Origin: JACVRU01 sp040902725
Lineage (GTDB): Bacteria; Actinomycetota; Thermoleophilia; Gaiellales; Gaiellaceae
DNA length: 43,431 nt
Reading direction: 5' to 3'
Assembly (NCBI GenBank): GCA_040902725.1
Contig: JBBDWU010000014.1
Location: 1 to 43,431 of the forward strand
This document shows positions 31,921 through 40,024 of the stretch, in pieces. A program made the position numbers and the translations under genes. Positions within the stretch are counted from its first letter, which is position 1. Each line of letters opens with the position of its first letter. The notes under the pieces are model-generated. The model saw only the letters and a program-made list of their open reading frames with translations, was not told the DNA's origin and searched no databases.

Positions 31921-32723
31921 GCGACGGAGTCTAGAAAGGCCTCGAGCACCTGGGCCACGCCCTCCTCGTCGGGCCCGGGACAGACGAGGTCCGCGACCGC
32001 CAGCACGCGCTCGTGCGCGTTCTCCACCGCGACCGCGTAGCCGGCCCACTCGAGGAGCTCGACGTCGTTCTCGCCGTCGCCGAAGGCGACCGTCCACTCG
32101 CGCGCGAAGCCCAGGTGCTCGGCCAGGAACGCCAGCCCCGACGCCTTCGTCACCGCCGGGCTCGCGAACTCGAGGAAGTACGGCAGCGACCTCGAGATGT
32201 AGAGCCGCCCGTCGAAGCGCGCCTTCATCCGCGACTCGAGGCCGTCGAGCGCGTCAGGGTCGCCGACCGAGACCAGCTTCGTGGGCGGCTCGTCGAGCCA
32301 GGCAACGAGGTCGCCGACCGGGTGGATCGGGATGTGCTGGAAGTCCGCGTATGCCCGCGCCTCGGGCGTCACCTCCGCGACGTAGAGCTCGTCGCCGACG
32401 TAGCAGTTGACGTGGAAGCCCTCTTTGGCGACCGCCGCCAGGGTCTCGCGCGCGAGCTCGACCGGGATCAGCTCGTGGCGGAGGAAGCGGCCGGTCGCCG
32501 GCTCGGCGACCACTGCGCCCTGGTAGCAGACCACCGGCTCGTCCCCTACGAGGTAGGGGCGGACCGACTGGAACATGCGGCCGGTGACGACGACGAAGGG
32601 GACGCCGGCGGCGCGCACGGCTTCGATTGCCGCCCGCGTCCGCGGCCGCAGGACGCCGTCCTCGCCGATCAGCGTCCGGTCGAGGTCGCAGGCGAACGCG
32701 TCGACTCGGCGGGGGAGGGTCAG
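31917..32723 (-). CDS. Cof-type HAD phosphatase
   Basis: Hydrolase of 268 residues of the Cof/YbiV type. Nucleophile motif I is AFACDLDRTLIGEDG, motif II is VVVTGRMF, and the last motif is VAFGDGENDVELLEWAG, preceded by the typical TKASGLAFLAEHLG lysine segment. Family members dephosphorylate sugar phosphates, FMN or pyridoxal phosphate; the substrate is unknown. No ATG, GTG or TTG fits. The frame opens at CTG 32723, overlapping the cytochrome stop as CTGA, which points to a CTG start coupled to the upstream gene. The stop overlaps the serS start, so the gene is sandwiched in one operon. Confidence 0.88.
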   Translation of the reverse strand: MTLPRRVDAFACDLDRTLIGEDGVLRPRTRAAIEAVRAAGVPFVVVTGRMFQSVRPYLVGDEPVVCYQGAVVAEPATGRFLRHELIPVELARETLAAVAKEGFHVNCYVGDELYVAEVTPEARAYADFQHIPIHPVGDLVAWLDEPPTKLVSVGDPDALDGLESRMKARFDGRLYISRSLPYFLEFASPAVTKASGLAFLAEHLGFAREWTVAFGDGENDVELLEWAGYAVAVENAHERVLAVADLVCPGPDEEGVAQVLEAFLDSVA

Positions 32724-33100
32724 CCCGTCGACTCGAGGACGTACGCGGCGACGTCCTGGATCTGCTGCTCGCTCAGCGAGTCCTTGAACGCGGGCATCGG
32801 GCTCGCGCCGTTGGTGACGCGGTCGACGATCAGCTCGAGGCTGGGCTTCGACTCGTCGAGGTTCGGGCCGATCGTGCCGGTCGAGCCGGCCGCCTCGAGC
32901 ACGTGGCAGCTCCCGCACCCTTCGGACGCGTAGACGTCGGCCCCGGCCTCGGCGTCGCCGCCGGCTTCGGCCTCGGTCTGCGTCTCCGCCGGGACGGTGC
33001 CCTCGACGTTCTCCGGCAGCGGCTGGGCCTCTTCGCCCGATCCGCAGCCGGCAGCGAGCAACGCTGCAGCGACGGCGAGGAGGGCGGCTCGGAGGCGCAT
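32720..33100 (-). CDS. Lipoprotein cytochrome c
   Basis: Mono-haem cytochrome of 126 residues. A lipoprotein signal (LLAVAAALLAAGCGSG, lipidated C19) is followed by an acidic Glu/Ala-rich linker and a class I haem domain with CGSCH (C62, C65, H66) and distal methionine M102 in SPMPAF. It is a paralogue of the membrane cytochrome at 4072, sharing TGTIGPNLDESK-type and LSEQQIQDVAAY segments but using a lipid instead of two helices as anchor. It heads the operon with the Cof-type phosphatase, serS and tRNA-Ser(TGA). It is divergent from the polytopic membrane protein at 33127. Confidence 0.92.
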   Translation of the reverse strand: MRLRAALLAVAAALLAAGCGSGEEAQPLPENVEGTVPAETQTEAEAGGDAEAGADVYASEGCGSCHVLEAAGSTGTIGPNLDESKPSLELIVDRVTNGASPMPAFKDSLSEQQIQDVAAYVLESTG

Positions 33101-33126
33101 TCGGGCGGCAGTTTACGCTCTCCACC

Positions 33127-34386
33127 ATGCTTGCTGCCGCGGCCGTCGTGAGCGGGCTCGTCCTCGGCGGCGGCGCCTCCGGCCTGCTCGTGCCCGACGC
33201 CGGGCCGCGCACCAGCTCCGAGCGCGCGCGGGCGTCGTTGGTCTGCGGTGAGGTCGTGAACGTCCTTCGCGGTAAGCCGGCCTGCGCGGCGCCGCTCGTT
33301 CGGCTCGACCCGAACGCCGCGCTCCGGCTCGAGCTCCCAGCCGGCGGCGACCAACCCAACGACCGCCGCTACCCGATCGTCCTCACCGGCGCCGAGGGCC
33401 TGCTCACATCCGACTCGACCCGGATCCCCGGGCTCGTCTCGATCGCCGACATCGGCCGCGGCGCCGTCCGGGTCGTCCCGCACGACGACCCCGTCGCCTA
33501 CCTGAAAGACCTGGACGAGCGGATCTCGGACAACGCGTACGCGCGCATCCGGGCGTTCATCCTGGCCGCCGGGATCCTGCTCGCCCTCGCGCTGGTGGCG
33601 CCGCGCGCGGCCGTGGCCGGCTTCGTCGCCGTGCCGGCCGCGAACCTCGCGCTCGGGGCGGCCGGGGTCTCGGAGCTCTGGGCGGTGCTGCTCGTCACGG
33701 GTCTCGCGGCGGGGTCAGGTCTTGCACTGGCGCGCCTGCCGCTGGTGCCGCTGTCCATCGCCGTCGTCGCGGCGTACCTCGGCGCGCTCGCCGCCGAGGG
33801 GACGTGGGTGTCGCTGTCGCCGCTCGGCCCGTCCCAGAACGGCCGCTTCTTCGGGCTCTCGAACCTGCTCGCGACGCTGCTGCTGGTGCCGGCGCTGGTC
33901 GGCGCCTCGCGGCGAGCGACGTTCCTGCCGGCCGCAGTCCTCGCGGTCGTGATGGTCGCGGGGAGCTCGTTCGGCGCCGACGGGGGCGGCGCGGTCGTGC
34001 TCGTCGCGGCCTTCGCCGTGCTCGCCGCGGGTCTGTTCGGCCGCCTCGGCGGGCTCGCCGCCGCGACCGCAGTCGCAGTCGCCGCCGCGCTCGCGATCGT
34101 GATCGGGCCCTCGACGCATGTCACCTCCGCCGGCAGCGCCGACCTCCCCGACCGGGTGCAGCTCTCGCTCGAGCGGATCGCGGACGACTGGCTGTTCGGG
34201 GCGGCGGCGGTCGTCGCCCTCGTCCTGCTCGCCCTGCTGGCGCTCCGCGACCCCCGCCGCCCGCTGCCGCTCGCGCTCGCCGTCGGAGTGGCCGTCTCGA
34301 TGGCCGTGAACGACTCTCCGTTCGAGGTCGCAGTCGCCGGGCTCGTCGGCTACCTGGCCCTCCGCCGATACGATTCCTCGGGATGA
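33127..34386 (+). CDS. Polytopic membrane protein of unknown function
   Basis: Protein of 419 residues. An N-terminal export signal or first helix leads to an external segment of about 110 residues (VVNVLRGKPACAAPLVRLD, RRYPIVLTGAEGLL). About eight to ten hydrophobic helices follow. The motif SQNGRFFGLSNLLATLLL and the later SSFGADGGGAVVL resemble the membrane half of actinobacterial phosphoesterase-like membrane proteins in which a conserved GRFYG-N stretch is followed by a GADxGG stretch. That similarity is from memory and only moderate. It overlaps the htpX start by four bases (ATGA). Confidence 0.78.
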   Translation: MLAAAAVVSGLVLGGGASGLLVPDAGPRTSSERARASLVCGEVVNVLRGKPACAAPLVRLDPNAALRLELPAGGDQPNDRRYPIVLTGAEGLLTSDSTRIPGLVSIADIGRGAVRVVPHDDPVAYLKDLDERISDNAYARIRAFILAAGILLALALVAPRAAVAGFVAVPAANLALGAAGVSELWAVLLVTGLAAGSGLALARLPLVPLSIAVVAAYLGALAAEGTWVSLSPLGPSQNGRFFGLSNLLATLLLVPALVGASRRATFLPAAVLAVVMVAGSSFGADGGGAVVLVAAFAVLAAGLFGRLGGLAAATAVAVAAALAIVIGPSTHVTSAGSADLPDRVQLSLERIADDWLFGAAAVVALVLLALLALRDPRRPLPLALAVGVAVSMAVNDSPFEVAVAGLVGYLALRRYDSSG

Positions 34387-35297
34387 GGCGCAAGGGGTAC
34401 GGACGCGACGCGGGCCTGACCGCCCGCATGGTCACGGTGACATTCGCGCTCGGCGCGCTCTACGTCGCCTTCTTCATCGTCCTCTGGCAGATCGTCAACT
34501 TCGGGATCGGCACGGCCGTGGTCTTCGCGGCCGGGCTCGCGATCTTCCAGTGGTACACGTCGGCCAAGGTCGCCTTGATGGCCTCGGGCGCGAAGGTCGT
34601 GACGCCCGAGCAGGCGCCCGAGCTGCACGCGATGGTCGATCGGCTCTGCGCGATGGCCGACCTGCCGAAGCCGAAGGTGGCGATCATCGACACGGACATG
34701 CCGAATGCCTTCGCCACCGGGCGCAGCCCCAAGCACTCGGCCGTCGCCGTGACGCGGGGGCTCTGGGAGCGGCTCGAGCCGCGCGAGGTCGAGGGCGTGA
34801 TCGCGCACGAGCTCTCCCACATCGGCAACCGCGACGTCACGATCATGACCGTCGCGAGCTTCTTCGCCATGCTCGCCGCGATCCTCACCCGCTTCGGCCT
34901 CTACGCCGGGATGTTCGGCGGCGGCGGCCGCAGCCGCGAGGGGGGCGGCGCGCCCGTCTGGCTGATCATGTTCGTCGTCTCGATGGTCACCTACGTCATC
35001 AGCTACGTGCTGATGATGGCCATCTCGCGCTACCGCGAGTACGCCGCCGATCGCGGCGCCGCGCTCATCACCGGCGCGCCCGAGAACCTGATGAGCGCCC
35101 TCCAGAAGATCGCGAGCCGGATGCTCCAGATCCCGCAGCGCGACCTCCGCCAGGCCGAGGGGCTGAACGCGTTCTTCATCATCCCGACGAGCGTTCGCTC
35201 GAAGGCCGGCGAGCTCTTCATGACCCATCCGCCGCTCGAGAAGCGCCTGGCCGCGCTCTCGGAGATCGCGCGCGAGATGGGCCGGCCCGTCTCCTAG
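34383..35297 (+). CDS. htpX: Membrane zinc metalloprotease HtpX
   Basis: Membrane-quality-control protease of 304 residues that degrades misfolded membrane proteins. Two helices lie at about 17-56. The zinc site HELSH (H142, E143, H146) with its third ligand in YREYAADRGA is intact. Two more helices follow the active site (about 155-175 and 195-215). The C-terminal THPPLEKRLAALSEIARE is typical. Start ATG 34383 overlaps the upstream stop. The gene directly precedes pspAB, a pairing known in actinobacteria, and PspA is encoded nearby. Confidence 0.95.
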   Translation: MRRKGYGRDAGLTARMVTVTFALGALYVAFFIVLWQIVNFGIGTAVVFAAGLAIFQWYTSAKVALMASGAKVVTPEQAPELHAMVDRLCAMADLPKPKVAIIDTDMPNAFATGRSPKHSAVAVTRGLWERLEPREVEGVIAHELSHIGNRDVTIMTVASFFAMLAAILTRFGLYAGMFGGGGRSREGGGAPVWLIMFVVSMVTYVISYVLMMAISRYREYAADRGAALITGAPENLMSALQKIASRMLQIPQRDLRQAEGLNAFFIIPTSVRSKAGELFMTHPPLEKRLAALSEIAREMGRPVS

Positions 35298-35302
35298 CTC
35301 CC

Positions 35303-35872
35303 TTGGGCCTGCTGGACGTCCTCTTCGGCCGGCGGCGGCTGAAGGACGCGCGCGGTGACAAGCTGTTCGCGCTCTCGTCTGCGGCCGTGACCATGCAGAC
35401 CGAGCTGGGGCTGAGGCCGGGGGACACGGCCGCGGTGTGCTTCAAGCCGCTCTCGGCCGGCGAGTTCGTGCGCGCCGAGAACGAGCTCCAAGAGCTCCTC
35501 GATCTCGCCCTCCAGGAGACCGCCTCCCGCATCCGCCGCCGCTCCGACGAGTTCGGCTACGAGTGGCTCGTGGTCGAGGACAAGGACTTCGAGGACCTCG
35601 TCACGGCTGTCCACCTGATCGGCTCCGAGCTGAAGTCGCGCGGGTTCGGGCCGCAGCTGCTCGCGGCGATCTTCCGCTTCGAGGGGAAGGAGCGGCCGGT
35701 CTACTGGATCTACGGCTACAAGCGCGGCGCCTTCTGGCCGTTCGTGCCGACCGGGGAGGGCCAGGGCCGTGACAACGCGGAGGAGCTCGAGCTGAAGGCG
35801 AAGCTGGAGAAGGAGATCCCCGTCGAGCCGGACCTCTCCCGCTGGCTCGGGCTCTTCGACGCGCCGGTGTGA
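35303..35872 (+). CDS. pspAB: PspA-associated protein PspAB
   Basis: Soluble protein of 189 residues matching the PspAB family. It has the N-terminal GLLDVLFGRRRLKDARGDKL, then LFALSSAAVTMQTELGLRP, AAVCFKPLSAGEF, LVVEDKDFEDLVTAVHLI and YWIYGYKRGAFWPFVPTG. The family is linked to HtpX and PspA in membrane stress, but its activity is not established. The start is TTG 35303 (TTG then GGCCTGCTGGAC), five bases after the htpX stop; no ATG or GTG fits. The stop is followed seven bases later by a palindromic repeat. Confidence 0.9.
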   Translation: MGLLDVLFGRRRLKDARGDKLFALSSAAVTMQTELGLRPGDTAAVCFKPLSAGEFVRAENELQELLDLALQETASRIRRRSDEFGYEWLVVEDKDFEDLVTAVHLIGSELKSRGFGPQLLAAIFRFEGKERPVYWIYGYKRGAFWPFVPTGEGQGRDNAEELELKAKLEKEIPVEPDLSRWLGLFDAPV

Positions 35873-35879
35873 GCTTCTG

Positions 35880-36023
35880 AACGGGGTCAGACCCCAGGAA
35901 CGGAAGTGTGACGATCCTCCCCCAGGTCTCGCTCGCGACAGCTGCAAGGGGCATCAGCACGCCTGGCCGTATCACTCCCGTGACGATCTCGTGACACTGC
36001 TGCGTGCGGGGTCTGACCCCGTT
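35880..36023. repeat. Interval flanked by 16-base inverted repeats
   Basis: Left arm AACGGGGTCAGACCCC (35880-35895) and right arm GGGGTCTGACCCCGTT (36008-36023) are exact inverted copies. Each arm also contains its own palindrome GGGGTC-N-GACCCC. The 112 bases between hold no gene and carry GTGACGATC twice (near 35909 and 35979). The right arm runs into the proposed TTG start of the MFS gene. The layout resembles a REP/BIME or MITE-like element. Confidence 0.7.
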
Positions 36024-37156
36024 TGAGAGCCGCCCGCGCCGCGGTCACGGTCGTCTTCGTCGTCCACGGCGCGGTCTTCGGGACGTGGGCCGCCCGCATT
36101 CCGGCCGTGCGCGCAGACCTCTCGCTCACCGACGGGCAGCTCGGGCTCGCGCTCCTCTCACTCGCCCTGGGGTCGTTCGGGGGCCTGCCCCTCGCCGCGT
36201 GGACGACGGGACGCCAGGGCAGCCGCGCGACGGCGCGGATCGCGATCATCCTCTTCGCGGCGCTGCTCCCTCTGGCCGCGCTCGCGCCCGGCCGCGCCTC
36301 GCTGGCCGCCGCCCTCTTCTGCTTCGGGGTCGCCGGAGCGGCGGCCGACGTGGCCATGAACGCGCACGGGCTCGCCGTCGAGGGCCGCTATCCGCGGGCG
36401 ATCTTCTCCTCGCTCCACGCCGGCTGGAGCTTCGGCGGGCTCGCGGGCGCCGCCGTCGCGGGCGTCGTCGCACGAGCGGGGGTGGGCGTCGACGCGCACT
36501 TCGCCGTCGCCGCGGCCGTGCTCGCGGTCGCCGGGGTCGCCGCCTCGGCGCGGCTGCTGCCGGCGGAGGTCGACCGGCCGGACGAGCCTGCACCGCTCCG
36601 CCTGCCGCCGCGCCGGCTGCTGCCGCTCGCCGCGCTGGCCTTCTGCGTGCTCTTCGGCGAGGCGGCGGCGCACGACTGGAGCGCGGTCTACGTCGCGGGC
36701 CCGCTCGGCGGCAGCGAGGGGGTCGCCGCGTTCACCTTCGCCGCCTTCGCCACGACGATGACCGCCTTTCGGCTGGCCGGCGACCGGCTGACGGCCAGGC
36801 TCGGAGCCGTGACGATGACGCGGGCGGGCGGCCTGCTCGCGGCCGGCGGCGTGGCCCTGCCGCTCGTCGTCCGGGAGCCGGCCGCGGCCGTCGCGGGCTT
36901 CGCGCTCGTCGGCGTCGGGCTCGCGGGAATCGTGCCGATCCTCTTCCGCACCGCCGGCTCGCTGCCCGGGATCCCGCCCGGCCACGGCCTCGCGGCACTG
37001 ACCACGGTCGGCTACGGCGCGTTCGTCGTCGGCCCGCCGGCCGTCGGCTTCCTGGCCGACGCGATCGGGCTCGGAGGGGCGCTCTGGTTGGTCGTAGCCT
37101 TGCTGGCTACGACTCCAGCTCTCGCTTCTCCTCGCCGGCTCCCACCTCGGCCTTGA
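36023..37156 (+). CDS. MFS transporter
   Basis: Major facilitator of about 377 residues with eleven or twelve membrane helices. The first helix starts VTVVFVVHGAVFGTWAARIP and the loop 2-3 region has LPLAAWTTGRQGSRAT. The helix-4 region NAHGLAVEGRYPR and LHAGWSFGGLAGAAVAG are typical of the sugar-efflux or YfcJ-like group in which these loops are conserved. Substrate unknown. The start is uncertain: TTG 36023 lies at the edge of an inverted repeat and has no clear ribosome-binding site; GTG codons further in (for example in the first helix) are alternatives. It overlaps the convergent pspA gene by 50 bases. Confidence 0.85.
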   Translation: MRAARAAVTVVFVVHGAVFGTWAARIPAVRADLSLTDGQLGLALLSLALGSFGGLPLAAWTTGRQGSRATARIAIILFAALLPLAALAPGRASLAAALFCFGVAGAAADVAMNAHGLAVEGRYPRAIFSSLHAGWSFGGLAGAAVAGVVARAGVGVDAHFAVAAAVLAVAGVAASARLLPAEVDRPDEPAPLRLPPRRLLPLAALAFCVLFGEAAAHDWSAVYVAGPLGGSEGVAAFTFAAFATTMTAFRLAGDRLTARLGAVTMTRAGGLLAAGGVALPLVVREPAAAVAGFALVGVGLAGIVPILFRTAGSLPGIPPGHGLAALTTVGYGAFVVGPPAVGFLADAIGLGGALWLVVALLATTPALASPRRLPPRP

Positions 37157-37832
37157 GCCGCGCCAGGTCGGCCTCGACCTGCTGCTCCGAGGCGAGCTGG
37201 GCGAGCTCCCGGTCGAGCTGGGTCTGGTCGGAGGTGAAGTCCTCGAGCGTGCCCGACTCGATCAGCTCCTCGATCGCGCCGGCGCGCGCCTGCATCTCTT
37301 CGGTCTTCTCGCGCGCGCGCACGATCGCCAGGCCGGTGTCGGCCATCTGCGTGCCGATTCCGGTGGCCGCCTCTCCGATGCGCACCTGCGCCTCGGCGGC
37401 GGAGTACTGCGCCTTGATGACCTCCTTCTGCGACCGGAACGACTCGATCTTCGCCGAGAGCTGCCGCTCGTTCTGGATCAGCTTCTCCTGCTGCATCTCG
37501 AGCTGGGCCACCTGGTCGTCGAGCCCCCGCAACTGCTGCTGCACGGCGGACTTCCGCTCCAGCGCGGTGCGCGCGAGATCCTCGCGCTCGCTCCCGAGGG
37601 CCTGACGCGCCTGCTCCTCCAGCTTGACCAGCTGCTGCTCGAGCTTGCCCGTCTGGAGCTGAAGGCGCTTCTTCGCGGTGACCACGTCGGCCACGCCGCG
37701 CTTCACGTCCTGGAGCAGCTGCAGCTGGCGCTCGTACGAGTAGTCGAGCTGCTCGCCCGGGTCCTCCATGCGGCCGATCAGCTTGCTCAGCTTCGCCTTG
37801 ATGACCGCCGCAGCGCGCGAGAGTAGGCCCAT
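37107..37832 (-). CDS. pspA: Phage shock protein A / IM30 family
   Basis: Membrane-remodelling ESCRT-III-like protein of 241 residues that coats and repairs stressed membranes. The N-terminal amphipathic helix GLLSRAAAVIKAKLSKLI precedes long coiled coils (about 30-220) with EDPGEQLDYSYERQLQLL and many Gln-rich heptads. The family consensus and length are normal. It lies near htpX and pspAB but is encoded on the other strand, with an MFS gene between. It diverges from the MBL-fold gene across 21 bases. Confidence 0.95.
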   Translation of the reverse strand: MGLLSRAAAVIKAKLSKLIGRMEDPGEQLDYSYERQLQLLQDVKRGVADVVTAKKRLQLQTGKLEQQLVKLEEQARQALGSEREDLARTALERKSAVQQQLRGLDDQVAQLEMQQEKLIQNERQLSAKIESFRSQKEVIKAQYSAAEAQVRIGEAATGIGTQMADTGLAIVRAREKTEEMQARAGAIEELIESGTLEDFTSDQTQLDRELAQLASEQQVEADLARLKAEVGAGEEKRELES

Positions 37833-37853
37833 GGCGCGCTAGCCTACCCTCCC

Positions 37854-38501
37854 GTGCGCGTCGAGAGAAGCATGGATCCGGGCTGGCTCTCGAACGCCTT
37901 CCTCGTCTGGGACGAGACCACGCGCGACGCCTTCTTCGTCGATAGCGGCGCCCCGCTGGGGCCGCTCGTGGAGGTTGTCGAGCGCGAGGGGCTGACGGTG
38001 ACCGCCTTGCTGACCACGCACCGGCATAGCGACCACGTCGCCGGCGACGCGGAGCTGCGGTCGCGGTTCGGGGTGGAGGGGACGCAGTCCGCGGCGTGGG
38101 CGCTGGCGATCCCCACGCCCGGCCACGCAGACGACCACGTCGCCTTCGTCGTCGAGGATCTCTGCTTCTCGGGCGACCTGCTCTTCAAGGACGCGGTCGG
38201 CGGCGGCGACGCCGCGACCATCCGCGAGTCGGTTGCGCGGCTGCTCGAGCTGCCGGACGAGACGCGCGTGCTGCCCGGCCACACCGACGAGACGACGATC
38301 GGCCGCGAGCGGGCGGAGAACCCCTTCCTGCGCTACTGGTTCGGCTCGGTCCCGGCGCTCGACGAGCCCTGCCGGGTCGCGGGCGAGGAGGCGACGCTGC
38401 TCGTCTGGTCGCCCGACTACGACGGGAAGGGCAAGGCGCTCGTCCGCGCCGGCGACGGCGGTGAGCGGATCGTCGGCGGTTCACGCGTGGAACGCCTCTA
38501 G
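37854..38501 (+). CDS. MBL-fold metallohydrolase (glyoxalase II-like)
   Basis: Metallo-beta-lactamase-fold hydrolase of 215 residues. The metal motif THRHSDH (H56, H58, D60, H61) is followed by PTPGHADDH, the bridging aspartate in FSGDLLF and LPGHTDET. This gives a full binuclear site. The arrangement is closest to glyoxalase II-like thioesterases or related small MBL enzymes. The substrate is unknown. It starts at GTG 37854 and overlaps the convergent AlkZ-like gene by 21 bases. Confidence 0.9.
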   Translation: MRVERSMDPGWLSNAFLVWDETTRDAFFVDSGAPLGPLVEVVEREGLTVTALLTTHRHSDHVAGDAELRSRFGVEGTQSAAWALAIPTPGHADDHVAFVVEDLCFSGDLLFKDAVGGGDAATIRESVARLLELPDETRVLPGHTDETTIGRERAENPFLRYWFGSVPALDEPCRVAGEEATLLVWSPDYDGKGKALVRAGDGGERIVGGSRVERL

Positions 38502-39383
38502 GCGTTCCCGTTCGGCTTCGGCCTCGCGCGGCAGGCGCTCGAACGGGTCGACGACCACGCGGCCGTCGCGGTACGACCACGCGCCCGCGACGCGTCCGTC
38601 GACGAGCACCGTGCCGAACGAGAAGGGCGTGTTGGTGGCGAAGATCCGCTGCCGGTGCCGCTCGGGGAGGATGCCGGTGCGGCGCGCGTGGACGAGGAGG
38701 TTCGCGTCCCAGTGGGGGAGGAAGCGGACGGGCGCGGGAGTGTCTGCGTCTGGCAGCGGAGCACGGCGCAGGTCGAGCAGCTCGCGGCCCGCCTCGTCGC
38801 GGAAGCGGCGCAGGTCGAGCCGCTCGATCGACGGGTCGAGGAACGTGACCGGCACGCCTGCCCAGCTCGCCGCGTCGCCGAGCGGCGCCGGTCCGAACCC
38901 GCCGAGGTAGCGCCGCAACAGGTGGTCGAGACCTTCCTGCTCGGTCGCGTCGGTAGGGCCGAGCCACTCGTCGGCCGGTGAGTAGAGGTTCGCCCGCCGG
39001 CGCTCCCAGGTCCCCGACGGCGTTACGCGGACGAGCTCGCGATCCGTCACGGCCTGCTGCGTCCGCAACGCCCATTCGCGTCGCGCGCGTCGCACGCCGA
39101 CTGCGAAGAGCCAGTAGTCCCGGGCCGAGACGAGATGGATCGTCGACCGCATCAGAGTCCCCTGGACGACGGTGCGGCGCTCCAGCGCGCGAGTCAGCCC
39201 GTCCCGCTCGAAGTCCTCGAGCCGCGTCCAGAGGCCGACGTAGCCGGACGGGGCGTACTGGTTCTGGATGCCGCCGATCCGCTCCAGCGTCCGCGGGATG
39301 GGCAGCCGCGCCCGCTCGAGCAGCAGTTGCCGCGCGAGCAGTGCGCGGTTGAGCGCGCGTTCGGTCAGCACCCGCTCGGCCAT
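38481..39383 (-). CDS. AlkZ-like winged-helix DNA glycosylase family protein (copy 1)
   Basis: Protein of 300 residues in the HTH_42/AlkZ-YcaQ superfamily. Family features are the N-terminal RALLARQLLLERARLPIPR, the QxQ catalytic-type motif in GIQNQYAPSGYVGLWTRL, LMRSTIHLVSARDYW, and the C-terminal LPHWDANLLVHARRTGIL with VLVDGRVAGAW. Characterised members remove alkylated or crosslinked bases; whether this copy does is inference. ATG 39383 gives a start aligned to the second copy at 39999. It is divergent from the O-methyltransferase gene across 20 bases. Confidence 0.88.
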   Translation of the reverse strand: MAERVLTERALNRALLARQLLLERARLPIPRTLERIGGIQNQYAPSGYVGLWTRLEDFERDGLTRALERRTVVQGTLMRSTIHLVSARDYWLFAVGVRRARREWALRTQQAVTDRELVRVTPSGTWERRRANLYSPADEWLGPTDATEQEGLDHLLRRYLGGFGPAPLGDAASWAGVPVTFLDPSIERLDLRRFRDEAGRELLDLRRAPLPDADTPAPVRFLPHWDANLLVHARRTGILPERHRQRIFATNTPFSFGTVLVDGRVAGAWSYRDGRVVVDPFERLPREAEAERERLEAFHA

Positions 39384-39403
39384 CCGAGGAAGAATCCTCG
39401 CCC

Positions 39404-40024
39404 ATGGACCTCGTCCACCCCGACATCGAGCGCTACGCCGAGCAGCAGACCTCGCCGCACCCGCCGCTGCTCGAGGAGCTGTCCGAGGAGACGCGCGCGA
39501 CGCTGGCGGTGCCGGAGATGCTGACCGGCCCGGTCGAGGGCCGCTTCCTCCAGTTCCTCGTCTGGGCGCTGGGCGCGCGGCGCGTGCTCGAGATCGGGAC
39601 CTACAGCGGCTACTCCGCGCTCTCGATGGCGGGCGGGCTCCCCGAGGGCGGTCACATCGACACCTGCGAGCTCGAGGAGCAGCACGCGGAGGTCGCCCGG
39701 CGCTACATCGAGCGCGCCGGCCTCACCGACCGCATCACCGTCCATCTCGGGCCTGCGGCGGAAACCGTCGAGCGGCTCGACGGGCCCTGGGACTTCGTCT
39801 TCATCGACGCCGACAAGGAGGGCTACCTCGGTTACTACGAGGCGGTGCTGCCGAGGCTCTCCGAGCACGGGCTGATCGCGGCCGACAACACGCTGCGCGG
39901 CGGGCGCGTGCTCGAGGGCGACGTCGTCACCGAGTTCAACGAGCGCGTGCGCAACGACCCACGCGTGGTGTCGGTGCTGCTGACCGTCCGCGACGGCGTC
40001 ACCCTGATCCGGCGAGCCGACTAG
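39404..40024 (+). CDS. SAM-dependent O-methyltransferase
   Basis: Class I methyltransferase of 206 residues of the caffeoyl-CoA/catechol O-methyltransferase type. The SAM-binding loop is VLEIGTYSGYSALSMA, a second acidic motif lies in HIDTCELEEQHAEVARRY, the metal-binding region in FVFIDADKEGYLGYY, and LIAADNTLRGGRV is typical. It likely methylates a phenolic or similar hydroxyl with a divalent metal. It sits between two AlkZ-like genes on the opposite strand and overlaps the second by 26 bases. Confidence 0.93.
   Translation: MDLVHPDIERYAEQQTSPHPPLLEELSEETRATLAVPEMLTGPVEGRFLQFLVWALGARRVLEIGTYSGYSALSMAGGLPEGGHIDTCELEEQHAEVARRYIERAGLTDRITVHLGPAAETVERLDGPWDFVFIDADKEGYLGYYEAVLPRLSEHGLIAADNTLRGGRVLEGDVVTEFNERVRNDPRVVSVLLTVRDGVTLIRRAD

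Noticed and set aside
36158..36985. Antisense frame within the MFS gene
   Set aside because: The plus strand has clear transporter helices; the minus frame has shadow composition.
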